Below, one piece after another: positions 26,479 through 37,228 of a stretch of DNA of 64,000 bases (position 1 is its first letter; each line of letters starts with the position of its first letter). The stretch comes from Homalodisca vitripennis. Lineage: Eukaryota > Arthropoda > Insecta > Hemiptera > Cicadellidae. Both the position numbers and the translations under genes were made by a program. Location of the stretch: NCBI RefSeq assembly GCF_021130785.1, contig NC_060213.1, positions 66,068,001 to 66,132,000 of the forward strand. The letters run 5' to 3'. Below the pieces are notes generated by a model that saw nothing but the letters and a program-made list of their open reading frames with translations, searched no databases and had not been told where the DNA came from.

Positions 26479-27328
26479 GTTGCCCCTAGAACAGCCCTTT
26501 GCGGAAGTTTGGGTCGGAACTGCTCCATATTTCAAGCCGAAATCTATGGTATCCTAGCCTGTGCCAACCTAGGCCTCACCAGAGGGTACCAGGGAATGAA
26601 CATCTGTATAATGTCAGACAGTCAGGCAGCTCTTAAAGCTCTTGACTCCAACAGCATTGGATCCAGGCTTGTGTGGGAGTGCTTTAACACTCTCTGCAAG
26701 CTTCGATCACGCAACTGTGTGCGTCTTGGTTGGGTACCGGGCCACACAGGCATAGGTGGCAACGAATGCGCGCCGACAGGCTTGCCAAAAGCGGAGCAAG
26801 CATGCCATACACCGGTCCAGAACCGAGTTGTGGTATAAGCAAGTCAGCCGCTTACCAAAGTATAAACAAATGGTCCAGGAAGACACACCGCTTGCGGTGG
26901 CAGAGTCACCAAGGACAAGCACTCGGCAAAAGACTGCTTGCCGATTCTAGCTCCGGCTTCACCAGATGGCTGATGGGGCTGGGCAGGGATCGGGTTAAGC
27001 AAGTGATTGCCTTGATCACTGGACACGGCCACTTCAGGAAACACCTAAACACTCTAGGTTTACGAAATGAGGACTCGGAGTGTAGACTCTGCAATAAGTC
27101 TGAAGAGACTGCAAAACACATAATACTGGACTGTGAGAGACTGGGAGCAAGGAGAAGGGCTCTTTTCGGTGATAAACCAGGCGACGAACCAGATGCTAGT
27201 ATCGGGGAAAAGCTTCTTAGCCTAATTAAGGGCACAAAGATAGGCTTACCCCTCTAACATCAAAGGGGCACACAATAAGCTCAGGTTGACGTGTGAGGAT
27301 CTATGAATCTACCCCAATATCCCAAAGG
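26479..27328 (+). pseudogene. 5'-truncated non-LTR retrotransposon: RNase H and C-terminal zinc-knuckle region
   Basis: Two overlapping frames encode the end of a LINE ORF2. The first (to about 26,790) has QAEIYGILA, SDSQAALKAL and WVPGHTGIGGNE, which hold acidic and His positions of RNase H type I. A frameshift right after GGNECA moves the rest into the next frame, which continues ADRLAKSG and ends at 27,257 after CRLCNKSEETAKHIILDCER, the Cys-Cys-His-Cys knuckle typical of I/R1/Loa-type elements. RNase H removes RNA from the cDNA hybrid during target-primed reverse transcription. The reverse transcriptase and endonuclease are missing, as expected for a 5'-truncated insertion. Confidence 0.88.

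Positions 27329-27384
<56 letters not shown>
27329..27384 (+). repeat. Poly(A) tail of the LINE copy (56 A)
   Basis: An uninterrupted run of 56 A residues follows the LINE 3' untranslated region. An unbroken tail of this length suggests a fairly recent insertion. I could not find a clean target-site duplication. Confidence 0.9.
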
Positions 27385-27387
<3 letters not shown>

Positions 27388-28682
27388 TAAGTTGTGTTAT
27401 TATGTAATACAAATTGAATAAAACGTGTAGGTTTTAATTTGGTTTTTCGTATGATAAAACCAATGTTTACTACGCGGAGTAAAAATGTCTTAAGGCAATC
27501 GTAATTTCAATTTCGGCTTCACCTCGTTCGTAAAACACAATTTCACACAGAAAACAACCACTTTTCCCCTCGTGCTTAAACCTACTACTTCTACCAGAGG
27601 ACACTGTTTTGCGACTCCTAGCTTCTCATCTGCGGTTCCTTTTCAGATCACTAAATAATTACACTATTTTATGCTTTCTTTTGCTAACCACATATAGGCT
27701 ATGACTATAATCAAAGATAGCTTATAAATATTTCTAATTTTTATTTTTATACTTAGCCTCGATAACAAGTCACTGCAAAAACTGGCTAGTGTTTTGGTTC
27801 GAAGAGACTGAAAATTTCTGTTCCGTAAATGTACTAAGATTGTCATATAAAACAAAACTGAATCAAGCACAACTAAAAGATTAAATAAAGAAAAAGTAGG
27901 GCTTACTTATGGTGTACGCAATTTTGTAAAGTTTTTAAATGTAAGAGTCAATTTTTTAATGTTTTATAAACGAACAGTAATTTTCCCCCTGATTTAAGGT
28001 CTCCTAATTCTTTATTATGGTGTATTCTATTCATAAATTACGCAAATTATAAGTATTTTTGTATATGAATATAAGTATATACTTCAATGAATTTCCTCTC
28101 TGTATATCTAATGTGAAAGAAAAACATAACTTCGATTTTAATTTTTTTTAAGTTTTAACATTCGTGTTTTTAAATACAAATTGATAAAATTAGAAAACCA
28201 TTAAAGCTTCAAGTTTGAAATTTGTACACATATACTATGGCTAGTTATTTTTATATTTAGGTGTATTGATTGTTGTAAGTATGCTGCTAGAAATAATGAA
28301 TCTTGAGTGACAAGGAATAAAAAATATATTTTTACAATTTGAAAGGTGGTTCATACATAACCAAACATTTTACTCTCACAAATCGACCTAAATATTAAAA
28401 AGATATCACATACTTTTAAATAAAACTTTAAAAAAATTTAGAATTCATCGAGTAATTTTTAATAATAAAAATGTTAGAGGAAAAAAAGAGGTTTTTATTA
28501 TTTTCTCCATATATAACACACAATTCTGGTTTCATCATATACGTATTGTGTTACTGTATCACTCATAACTTGATAAAATGCCATATAATTGCACTCACAA
28601 TATGAACATATTTTTATCCTGTAATCTTTTGTTAACAGGGTTTCTACATAATTCCAATGTAAAAAGATATTTTATTTTTAGA
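27385..28682. other. AT-rich spacer
   Basis: No gene or repeat recognised. Confidence 0.5.
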
Positions 28683-28805
28683 TTTTGACGCCAAAATCAG
28701 TTCTTTCTTGAACCAAGAAGAATCTATGTACCAAGTTTCAAGTCTTTAGGATCTTTTAATGGAGAGTCACCGCACGTACAAACAGATGGACAGACAACAG
28801 CACGA
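28683..28805 (+). repeat. Dispersed relic repeat, copy 2
   Basis: TTTTGACGCCAAAATCAG, GTTCTTTCTTGAACC, CCAAGTTTCAAGTC and a CAGATGGACAGACA tract occur in the same order as in the copy at 19,165. A third fragment lies at about 29,728-29,800 (TTTTTGACCCCAAATCCAG). Class unknown. Confidence 0.5.
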
Positions 28806-30403
28806 GTTAATAAGGACTTGTACTGGTATTAAGTAATATACTGTAAATTGATGTCTAATAATTATGGTAGCAACCCCCCCCCCATAATTATTGTAATTAT
28901 TGTGCAATTATTGGCACTCCCATAATTGCATCCTCTAATCAGATACTATTTGTACTAATGTTATGAATTGTTTTCTCGAGTTAGGCCTTAGAGAATAGTT
29001 GGCATGGCCAGTGTTTGGTATTACATCCGTGTAAACTCAGTAACAATGTGGCCGACAATACCTGGTCTGTCTGTCTGTCCGGCTCGGCCATTGTGAGCCC
29101 CATTGTGCTTCACAATTGCATTGTGTCTGGTCCCAATTAACTTCTATAGTCCTTACAAAGCTACATAGCACTTTATTGAACGATTCCTTTAAAATATTCC
29201 TTATTTCAATATTCCTCAGTCGTTTCTCGAATTATCTTTGTATTATTGACATTTTTTCTCAAGTTTTTAAAGCAATGCTTGGTTTTAAAATTCTCAAAAT
29301 TATTTGTGCCCAGATGGTTATATGGTGTTGCTCCAGAAGGATATATAGTAGATGATTTAAGTAAAGTAACCCATATTCAGAAAACCATTAAAATACACTT
29401 GTTCATACTTACGTTCTAAAAGTATTGAATACATTTGAAATATATTATTTTGTAATGCAAAACAGTACGCCGTACATATTTGTGGCAGTTAGTAAACCGA
29501 TACATAGGAATATCAATAGATCCAAAGAACGTAACGAAAGTCAATAAAAAATTAGCACGTTTTGTTTCAACTTACTATGAAGACGACAAATTGAGTTACA
29601 GTGAAAAATGTACATATGAACTTTCACAGTACTTTCAGTTTGCTTACAGATTTATTTATTCAGCATTTTCCTCGTTGCCATTACGGTTACCGATAGCCCT
29701 TTGAACTTTACAGTGAAAACCGTACTGCTTTTTACTTTTTGACCCCAAATCCAGTAGTTCTTCCTTCGATCTAGTGAAGCCTATGTATTGTTTCTTTGGC
29801 GTGCCTATCAACACCTATTAGACCTATTACACAGTTTTGGTTAATTTGCAAATTACTGTCTTTACAATACTGTACCAGATTATTCTACTGATTATTTCAG
29901 TTTTTCACAGAATCATATGTTTTGGATGCTTATCAATTTTTTTACTTCTTATACAATAAAGTTAACCATTGAAACATTTGTCTAACTATGCATACTATAT
30001 TGCTACAAGTAAGTCATTTGGTAACATTTATATTACGCTTTGCACGTATTTAGTAATTTAAATTAAACGTAATTCTTGCTCTTATCTTCCATATTTATAG
30101 GGAACATTACTCAAGGAATACGCTGCAAGTCTATCCATCAAGCTTTACACTCCCCCGGAGACTTCCCTGCTTTAATTATACGCCCTAAAGGGCAATAATT
30201 TAGGAACTCGAGTTTGAAATAATCTAAACCAAATTCATGCATATATCATAATATTAATTCTGATAACATTATTGTGCTTTCGGTTATACACTGTCCTATT
30301 ATAAATCTGCAATCAGTCAAATTCACTCTTTTTAGAATTACAACTTGATAATATTGGACTACCCAACCTGATTTGATTGTAACCTAGTTTAATTCAATCA
30401 AGC

Positions 30404-30404
<1 letters not shown>
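28806..30404. other. AT-rich spacer with a relic repeat fragment
   Basis: Contains a C9 run near 28,875 and the third relic-repeat fragment at 29,728-29,800. The 74-residue frame at 29,480-29,704 has no recognisable domain and is not called. Confidence 0.45.

Positions 30405-30440
<36 letters not shown>
30405..30440. repeat. (TA)n microsatellite, left insertion flank of the Polinton
   Basis: About 17 TA units end directly at the AGTAGATATG element terminus. The right flank (46,528-46,548) is also (TA)n, so the element sits inside one TA tract. Confidence 0.9.
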
Positions 30441-30442
<2 letters not shown>

Positions 30443-31010
30443 TAGATATGAATATGAGGGTTCTAGGACACTTTTGGGACAGACAGAAAATCAAGGGAAA
30501 ATACTGTTTAAAGGACAATAAACGAAATCTGTAAAATCAAACAGTATGGCGGTTCTAGGACACTTTTGGGACAGACAGAAAATCAAGGGGAAAATACTGT
30601 TTAAAGGACAATAAAACGAATCTGTAAAATCAAACAGTATGGCGGTTCTGGACCACTTTTGGGACAGCCCAAAAAATCAATACAAATACTGTTCAATACA
30701 CCATAAATATGTAAAAACAAGATAATAATATGGCGGTTCTGGACCACTTTTGGGACAGCCCAAAAATCAATACAAATACTGTTCAATACACCATAAATAT
30801 GTAAAAACAAGATAATAATATGGCGTTCTGGACCACTTTTGGGACAGCCCAAAAATCAATACAAATACTGTTCAATACACCATAAAAATATGTAAAAAAC
30901 AATTCACAATACAATTTACTTAAATAAACTATGGTAAACTGTATTCAAGCAATTTTTCATGACAGTATGACAACATAAATTGTGGAATTTATAATACTCG
31001 AATGTTGAAT
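30441..31010 (+). repeat. Left terminal inverted repeat of the Polinton, internally expanded (570 bp)
   Basis: It is made of two kinds of sub-repeat sharing the core GGTTCT-GGAC-ACTTTTGGGACAG: two copies of a type with GACAGACAGAAAATCAAGG and three copies of a type with GACAGCCCAAAAATCAATAC. Homology to the right end continues through CAAGCAATTTTTCATGACAG to AATGTTGAAT at 31,010. The right repeat has only one of each unit, so the left end grew by tandem duplication. Confidence 0.95.
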
Positions 31011-31649
31011 TTAGAATATGTTGGCATTACCGTTGAGCGAGAAATGTTGGTAGCACTGCGCGGCACACAGGGAGAACAGCCTTTCCCGTCCAGACCTCAC
31101 ACTAGTCAGTCATATTTAAATTTTACTCTATACTTTTGATCCAGGAATGTTAAAAGTTCACTGTTTTACTGGTTTAATATCGCATTCTCTTCATCTTCAG
31201 CTCTATTTGGAAACAAGACTTAGTGAAATTAATCCGTAGTGACAAGTTCAGTGCTTTATATTCTACAATTTTAACCACGTTACACCATCTTTAAGACTCA
31301 TCCATCATAACATCTCTTCCTTCAAGACAGTGTGAATCATTCAGTTCATCAAGACATTTTCTAATCATGCCTATTTCATTACTTCAAGCGACACTATGAT
31401 GTGGTCTACAGTCACTGATCTGCGTTGTGCAACATCTCGAAGAGCGGACGTGTTATCACCATGACGTGATCTGCAGTGTTGTGCAACATCCTGAAGCAGC
31501 CGACGGTCAAGGACTTGTTATCAACCGCAGCCTCACACTCTGAACATCTGGCTACACTGCCTCAACACTCCGCAACACCTTGTTTCATCACTCGACCCCT
31601 TTCTGCACCCTCCAACCACGTCATCGCAACCCTCACGAAGAATGAAGAT
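31011..31649. other. Unassigned segment between left TIR and LINE remnant
   Basis: GC-richer than its neighbours, with no recognisable protein. The short open frame at 31,476-31,658 has no domain. It could be the 5' untranslated region of the following LINE or a remnant of Polinton sequence; I see no integrase motif in any frame. Confidence 0.4.
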
Positions 31650-33501
31650 CACAGATGAGTTCTTAAAAAGAAATTAAGCTTAATCTATAGATTTAATAAT
31701 GTAAATAGCGCTTATCAACACCTTCATGAACTAATTTTCAAAAACCTTTCTAAAAAATAACAAACCAAAATTCAAAATTCATTCAGATGACAAAAATTGG
31801 CTTACAATTGGCATTCAAACCGCCGTTAAAGTTAGAAATAAACTGTATAGACAAAGAGATTTTGAACAAGCAAAATTTTATACATCGAAAATTAAACATT
31901 ATAGCAATATTTTAAAAGAAAACTATTATAAAGAACTGATTGAAATGTCATCTGATTCAAAAAACCAAATGGAATATTATAAACAAATTTTTAAATAAAT
32001 CCAAAAAACCTTGTAGATACACAGGTGATTTAAATACAATGAACAAAATTCTTTGCAAACATTGGTTCAGAATTGGCTTCAAAGATTCCAGATCTAGAAA
32101 ACGAAAAAATGAAATCAAAATCCGAATCTCTATATATCTCTCTGAAATTACCAACTAGAAATTGAGACCAAAATTAAACTTTTAAAGAATGATAAAGCAA
32201 GTGGATCAGATAAAATTTCCAATCAAACTAATCAAAAATCTTGTATACATAATAAGTGAACCACTAGCATACATTTTTAACTTAAGTATTCAAACTGGCA
32301 TTTTTCCCGATAGATTAAAAATAGCAACAATCAGCCCAATCTACAAAAGTGAAGGAAATTTTATCAGATCCATCCAATTTTCGACCAATCAGTCTACTAC
32401 CAATAATTGGCAAGATATTTGAAAAATGTTTGTATGAGAGATTATATAGCTTTTTGGAAAAATACAACCTGTTATCAAGAAAAACAATTTGGCTTTAGAG
32501 ATAACAAAAATACAGAGGAAAGCAATCAATTTAGTTGTTAACAGTATTGATCAAAATACACTAATCTCATTTTCTAGACCTTAAGAAAGCCTTTGACACT
32601 GTAGATTTTAAGATATTACTATAACAAATTAGAACATTTAGGAATTTAGAGGTAAATGTTTAGATTTATTTGCTAGTTATCTTGATAACAGGTTCTGTAA
32701 TACAAAAATTGGCAACAAAATTTCAAATTTAGAAAAAATCACCTGTGGAGTTCCTCAAGGAAGTTGTCTTGGTCCTCTTTTGTTTATAATATATATCAAT
32801 AGTATAACAACCCTTAATTTACATGGCGAATTAGTACTCTTTGCCGATGACACAGCCTTAATAGTTAAAGGTAACGATTTATATAAAAAAACAAACGAGG
32901 ACCTGACGAAAATTAATAATTGGCTACAACAAAACAAAATTAACTTTAAACTTTCAAAAACAGAATATATAGATTTCTCCAGAACTAATGACCAATTACC
33001 AATAAAAAAAGGTAGAATGTTATAAGTACTTAGGCTGTATCATAGACTTAGACTTAAATTTTAATCAACATATTAACCATATAGAAAAACAAATTAAAAC
33101 AGCTTTGAAAACCGTTATATGTATGTAAAGAAGAAAACTTCAAAAAGTCAGTATTTTCAGCATTTGTCATGTCTTTTCTAAATTATGCAATAACCATTTG
33201 GGTAACAAAAATATTTCAAACCTTTCTAACATTCAAAAACATATTATGACTAGATTCAAGATAAAAAATATCATATCCTTAGATTCTTTATATACATATA
33301 ACAGGATAAAATTAGCCCGTAAAAATAAAATAGATGTAAAGTAGTTTAAGTAACATAGAATTAGATATTTTTAATAAAAATTTAAGCGATACCAAACTTA
33401 AGGCATATTTTAACTACGAATATATACCAACTAAAAGTTATTACAATCTGTAATTATCTTGTTTCAAAATTATCTTATTTCAAAATTATCTTGTTTCAAA
33501 A
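31650..33501 (+). pseudogene. Degenerate non-LTR retrotransposon reverse transcriptase inside the Polinton
   Basis: Plus-strand segments in shifting frames give, in order, a linker region (NWLTIGIQTAV near 31,797), a fingers region (SEPLAYIFNLSIQTGIFPD near 32,255), DLKKAF-like and CGVPQGSCLGPLLF (near 32,745) and the catalytic FADDTALIVKG (near 32,840). These are reverse transcriptase motifs of jockey/CR1-like elements. At least six frameshifts break it. The 3' end is marked by three 16-bp tandem repeats (33,454-33,501) instead of a poly(A) tail, as in CR1/L2-type elements. Its orientation is opposite to the neighbouring capsid gene. Endonuclease and ORF1 are not seen. Confidence 0.8.
33454..33501 (+). 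repeat. 16-bp x3 tandem repeat at LINE 3' end
   Basis: Three adjacent copies of TTATCTTGTTTCAAAA (the middle one with one change). Short 3' tandem repeats are the usual 3' ends of CR1/L2-type LINEs. Confidence 0.85.
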
Positions 33502-33580
33502 TTCTTTAGGTTCAATTGGGATCACTTGGCCATTACTTTAAAACAGATTTGATTGTAGGAAGTATGGCCGAGTTTTTTTC

Positions 33581-34778
33581 TCATTGTATCTCCCTTATAT
33601 TACTCCTGATTACATCATATTCAAGCAATTTATCAGAGACAACGACAACATAACAAACCGCATTGGTAACCGCACTCTGAAAATCCATATTGATAATATA
33701 TCGTTCTTTGAACCAGGAAATATTTGTCAAACTCTTTGTTGTATCAATGACATAAATAGGTCTATTCGCTAAAAATTCTTTTAGGATTGTAATACATTTC
33801 CTTATTATTACAGTAAACTTTCTTAAAATCTTGATACATCTGATACATGATTGTGAAAAAGACCTCCTAAAATGTTTAAATTTTGTAATTCATCTGGATA
33901 ATAATAAGAACCGTTCAATTTTTACTCTGATATTTTTTACATCCAAACTATCAAACTTTGAAGGATTTTTTTCTTGATTATTCTGTCTACCTGTTTGAAA
34001 ACCTATAATAATGAACTTGGGATTGAGAGATGTTTCTATAAATATTTGTGATATCGAACGAATAAGTTGTTCCGGAAATACCTTTTTGTTCAATACATTG
34101 CCAATCTAGAAAATTAAACATAATGTTTTGACTTTTTGTAATTTCATCAATCAACCTAATTTTACTCGTGGTTTTTATAATCAATCATTGGAACTCTAAT
34201 AAAAAAATCTGTAATTGTAATTTTGCCATCAACTGGCATATCATTTCCAGTTTTTGTTTTTAATATCGCATCATCGTCTTCTGCTCTTATAAAACTTAGA
34301 TAAAATCCTCCTTTATAGATCGGAATAGTAACATTTTCAAAAAACCCTAATCCAAAATGAGATAAATTTCAGCTGCTTCAAAACCACCAAATTTAAAATC
34401 TGATTCAAAGCCATTAGAAGTTTGAGAAATAACATCACTTTTTGAATACGAAATAGTTCCTTTATAGTGCTTAATTGGCCACAGTTTTCGACTTCTTCTA
34501 TCAATTTATTGTGTTTTCTTACTTCAATCTTAGAAAATAAAAACGTATAAAATTATCGATTAATCTAACATTATCAGTTCCAAGATATGCTTGACCATCT
34601 TGTTTTGTTAAAGTTCCAGAAATATAAAACTGGAAGTTAGACGAGCAAAAGTTATCTCCAAATCAATATTTAAACTCAGTTCTTTTATTCGGTTCATTCA
34701 AATGTTGTTTACTAATTGGATAGAAATTTTTAAACTCCGCCCTTTCAATATCACTAGCATATTTTCTGTAGTCCGCAT
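33581..34778 (-). pseudogene. Polinton major capsid protein (double jelly-roll), frameshifted
   Basis: Minus-strand reading in several frames spans about 400 codons. Recognisable stretches are ISKQHLNEPNKRTEF near the start, KGTISYSKSDVISQTSNGFE and DDDAILKTKTGNDMPVDG in the middle, FFIRVPMIDY, and later TTYSFDITNIYRN with IIGFQTGRQNNQ. These match what I know of the hexon-like double jelly-roll capsid protein of arthropod Polintons; this protein forms the icosahedral shell. The start is placed at an ATG (34,776-34,778) that sits on the element's shared TTTTC...TTAAATG motif. At least four single-base frameshifts interrupt it, including one right after the start. The stop is at 33,581. Assigned by motif and position (last gene before the left end). 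Confidence 0.75.
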
Positions 34779-34794
34779 TTAATAAGAGAAAATT
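34779..34794 (-). promoter_or_regulatory. TAAATG start-motif of the capsid gene
   Basis: Reads TTTTCTCTTATTAAATG on the minus strand, ending in the start codon; a variant of the shared motif. Confidence 0.5.
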
Positions 34795-34879
34795 TCAAAA
34801 TTTTAAACATCATGTATCATTTTTTCATCGATTTAATGTACGTTTTTATAAGAAAAGATATCTAAATTAGAGTCATTTT

Positions 34880-35281
34880 TTAATGATCTACTTCGTCATA
34901 TTCAGGATTCTCTTCCTTAAATTTTGCGATCTCGGTCACATATTTCAATAAAATTTGCACAGGATAGTAACCGCTATCTATAATATTGTTCCAATCAACT
35001 GTTATCTTTATTTCATCCAAAAAAACTTTATACTCAAGTGTTGATAGAGACAAAGAACAGACATATGATCTTTTAATTGATAATGTATATTTTCTTGAAT
35101 GAACTCTGATGATAAAGTTTGATATTTAGCAATGTTATACCAATTCAATTTGTTTACGTATAATCTCATCATATCTTCGGATAATTCATATTTTTTGAGA
35201 AATGTCATCCCAATGTTCTTTTTTCAAATCTCTTTCGTGTTGCATGATAAAAAGATCGAAAGCACTGTAATGTCCCGCCAT
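34880..35281 (-). pseudogene. Small W-x-x-I/Q-x-LS-x-x-FI repeat protein, frameshifted
   Basis: Starts at ATG 35,281 with MAGHYSAFDLFIMQHERDLK. After a frameshift near 35,190 the frame contains LYVNKLNWYNIAKYQTLSSE followed by FIQENI, then, after another shift, VDWNNIIDSGYYPVQILLKY and a stop at 34,880. The W-x-x-I...Q-x-LS-x-x-FI pattern is a short helical repeat common in uncharacterised proteins of large DNA viruses and Polintons. Function unknown. The predicted length is about 130 residues. It lies between a zinc-ribbon gene and the capsid gene in the minus-strand cluster. Confidence 0.6.
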
Positions 35282-35305
35282 CTCTATTTATTAGGAAAAA
35301 ATTTC
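35282..35305 (-). promoter_or_regulatory. Start-motif variant upstream of the helical-repeat gene
   Basis: TTTTTTCCTAATAAATAGAG precedes the ATG by 0 bases; here the TAAAT core is five to ten bases upstream of the ATG rather than overlapping it. The stop of the upstream zinc-ribbon gene lies within it. Confidence 0.4.
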
Positions 35306-35453
35306 AAAATCAAGTTTTTATAAATTGGCTCTTTTTTTGCGTTACATTCAGCACATTTTCCAGAAATTCTCTTAACTCCATGATGTTTGCATAGTATTTT
35401 ATATCATTTGTTTCAGTTTTTGCCTTACACCTCACACAATATATGAGCGCCAT
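35284..35453 (-). pseudogene. Small zinc-ribbon protein (DUF5679-like), frameshifted
   Basis: Starts MALIYCVRCKAKTETND at 35,453. The first frame stops at 35,310; a frameshift near 35,380 instead exposes GKCAECNAKK in another frame that runs to 35,284. The two halves supply a Cys-x2-Cys pair each, giving a four-cysteine ribbon of about 55 residues. From memory this pattern resembles DUF5679, a tiny zinc ribbon found in large DNA viruses and Polintons; the family name should be verified. Role unknown. Confidence 0.6.
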
Positions 35454-35468
35454 TTATTTAGGGAAAAT
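35454..35468 (-). promoter_or_regulatory. TAAATGG start-motif of the zinc-ribbon gene
   Basis: TTTTCCCTAAATAAATGG on the minus strand, ending in the start codon. Confidence 0.6.
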
Positions 35469-35526
35469 TTATCGTGCATAAAACCCTACGCGAATACCTA
35501 TTTCAGTAAGATCTTCCTCCATATTA

Positions 35527-36378
35527 TTAATTTTTTTTTCTAATTTTTTGAAATTTGACAGCATAAGAATCATTGTATTCAACAAATTTATGACCAATAT
35601 TCTCAAAAGTTTTCGTAGCATCTAAACTAAACTTATCAAAAGACTCTTTAAAATTAGTAAGTTTTTCATTAATTTCACCAACATCGTCTACTGATCTTCT
35701 ATTTCTGGCTTCTAACTTGTCATAGACTTCTGTTGTAAAATCTTTAACATGCTGTTTATGATTCTCGTAATTTTGTTTTAGTTCATTAAACATTTTAATA
35801 GGATCTTCTAATTGAATCATTTACAACAACATCAAATGGATTAATTCCTTTACTAACACCGCTAATTCTTTTTCCTTTAAAATCTAAGGCATTTTTAACA
35901 TTCGGATCATGTAAATCAACAATATCGATGTTTTCTGATAATTTTAGAGGTTTTAAAATTTGTTCTTTAACAACAACATCATGTTTGTCAATACCAGGTC
36001 GAACACCGACAATTCTTTTTTTATTAGCCAAACTAACATAATTCTTTTCAACTTTGATCGCTTCAGTAATTTTATCAGCTTTTTCGATATGACATTAAAT
36101 TGGTAAATAATTTTTTTACACCATCATCAACTTCTTTTTCCAATGTTTTTATTTTATCAGCAACTCCATTTGAACTCATGAAATTTGCAAGTTTGTTATC
36201 ATATTCTGCTTTAAAATCTTCAATCTCGACAGCAAACATATCTGAATCTGGAAGGTTTTGTAATAAATTTTCTAACTTGTTATCAAAACTCATTTCTCAA
36301 ACTATCAAAATTCAAACTATTATCTACATTTTGAATAATTTGTGTTCCAAATACGTCAAAAATATTTTGTGAATCCAT
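35527..36378 (-). pseudogene. Coiled-coil protein with DVVV repeats (candidate virion/fibre protein), frameshifted
   Basis: The start at 36,378 gives MDSQNIFDVFGTQIIQNV; after a frameshift near 36,290 comes a charged coiled-coil segment (NKLENLLQN ... KIKTLEKEVDDGVKKLF). Next are two copies of a short repeat, KRIVGVRPGIDKHDVVVKEQ and KRISGVSKGINPFDVVVND (about 40 residues apart). A final coiled coil (FNELKQNYENHKQHVKDF onwards) ends at 35,527. The K-R-I-x-G-V...D-x-V-V pattern recalls repeats found in tail or fibre proteins of many viruses, so a trimeric spike or collar protein is a reasonable inference, but no homologue is named. Total length is about 280 residues with at least three frameshifts. 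Confidence 0.6.
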
Positions 36379-36766
36379 ATTTATTAAGCAATAATTTGTT
36401 AACAACTTCTTTAAAATCTTTACCATTACTCAGTTCATTCAAAACAAAAAACACATAAATGACCACAAATTGGGGGATCTTTATAGTCTTGAATTCTGAG
36501 AATCATTGTAGTAGACGCTTGATTTTTTCAAATATTTAATCAATTCTATAGGTGGTTTGTCCTCAATTCTTCCATACGAATCAAAATAACATGCATTCTT
36601 ATCATTTTTATAATAACAAATCCAATGCGTTCCACTTCCCATAATCGAGTCTAAATTCACAATTCCACATTCAAATTTCTTAACTTTTTCAGGTAATGTA
36701 TCTCTCATGAAGATTCCTCTAAAATGTTTAATATTTTTGCAGAGATTTCTTCCAATTCTCCGAATG
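36372..36766 (-). pseudogene. Adenain-like cysteine protease (Polinton PRO), frameshifted
   Basis: The best-preserved part (36,481-36,708) contains MRDTLPEKVKKFECGIVNLD, GSGTHWICYYK with the catalytic His near 36,627, and YFDSYG followed by PPIELIKYL. In a shifted frame near 36,450-36,465 lies ICGHLC with the candidate nucleophile Cys. This is the Ulp1/adenain fold used by Polintons and adenoviruses to mature capsid proteins. An upstream FGELEEIS segment in another frame belongs to its N-terminus. I see no promoter-motif start for it; its reading seems continuous with the gene upstream (36,767-37,228), so it may be translated as a fusion. The C-terminus overlaps the start of the coiled-coil gene. 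Confidence 0.85.
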
Positions 36767-37228
36767 TTAAAGGTTTAAATTTTTTTTTTCAATGTTTGAT
36801 TTCACGTAATTCAAAGTTTTTTCATCTAATCCAGATCCTGTAACATCTTCCAACTCTTTATCTAACCAATTTAAAATGTTTCGAACAATAGGAATCACAT
36901 CTTTTTTTAACGATTGGAGCAGCTTTACGAACATAAGGAACAACATTTTTAACAACTGGAATATTTTCTCCAAAATCTAATAAATCTTTCAAAAAGTCCA
37001 CCATTTTTAAGTTCTTTCAACTGATTATAAGAAAATTCTATTCTGGTTCCTTTATTGTTTTTCTTATGTTTTTCGAGTTTATTGTATTGTCTATTTGTTA
37101 AAAAATATCTTATCTTCGCCATTTTTTAGTTGATCTATTTTAAATTGAATACTAACGGGTATTTTCTTCTTAAAAGCGGATTTTATTTTTTCTTTCTGAT
37201 TTTTGCTGAAATTTACATTCACCTCCAT
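36767..37228 (-). pseudogene. Small basic/hydrophobic virion-type protein (pX/pVI-like), frameshifted
   Basis: The start at 37,228 sits on the shared TATAAATGG motif. The N-terminal part is Lys-rich with repeated helix patterns (NFSKNQKEKIKSAFKKK; LTNRQYNKLEKHKKNNKG; FSYNQLKELKNGG). It is followed by a hydrophobic segment (IPVVKNVVPYV) and ends near GSGLDEKTLNY. Known Polinton and adintovirus proteins with repeated Q-hydrophobic-L blocks, an NGG turn and a hydrophobic segment are considered counterparts of adenovirus core or membrane-lytic proteins; that role is inference here. Three or more frameshifts. It directly follows the phospholipase gene and runs into the protease without an obvious new start. 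Confidence 0.6.

Noticed and set aside
31011..31649. Possible Polinton integrase next to the left end
   Set aside because: No zinc-binding HHCC or DDE-type pattern could be seen in any frame.
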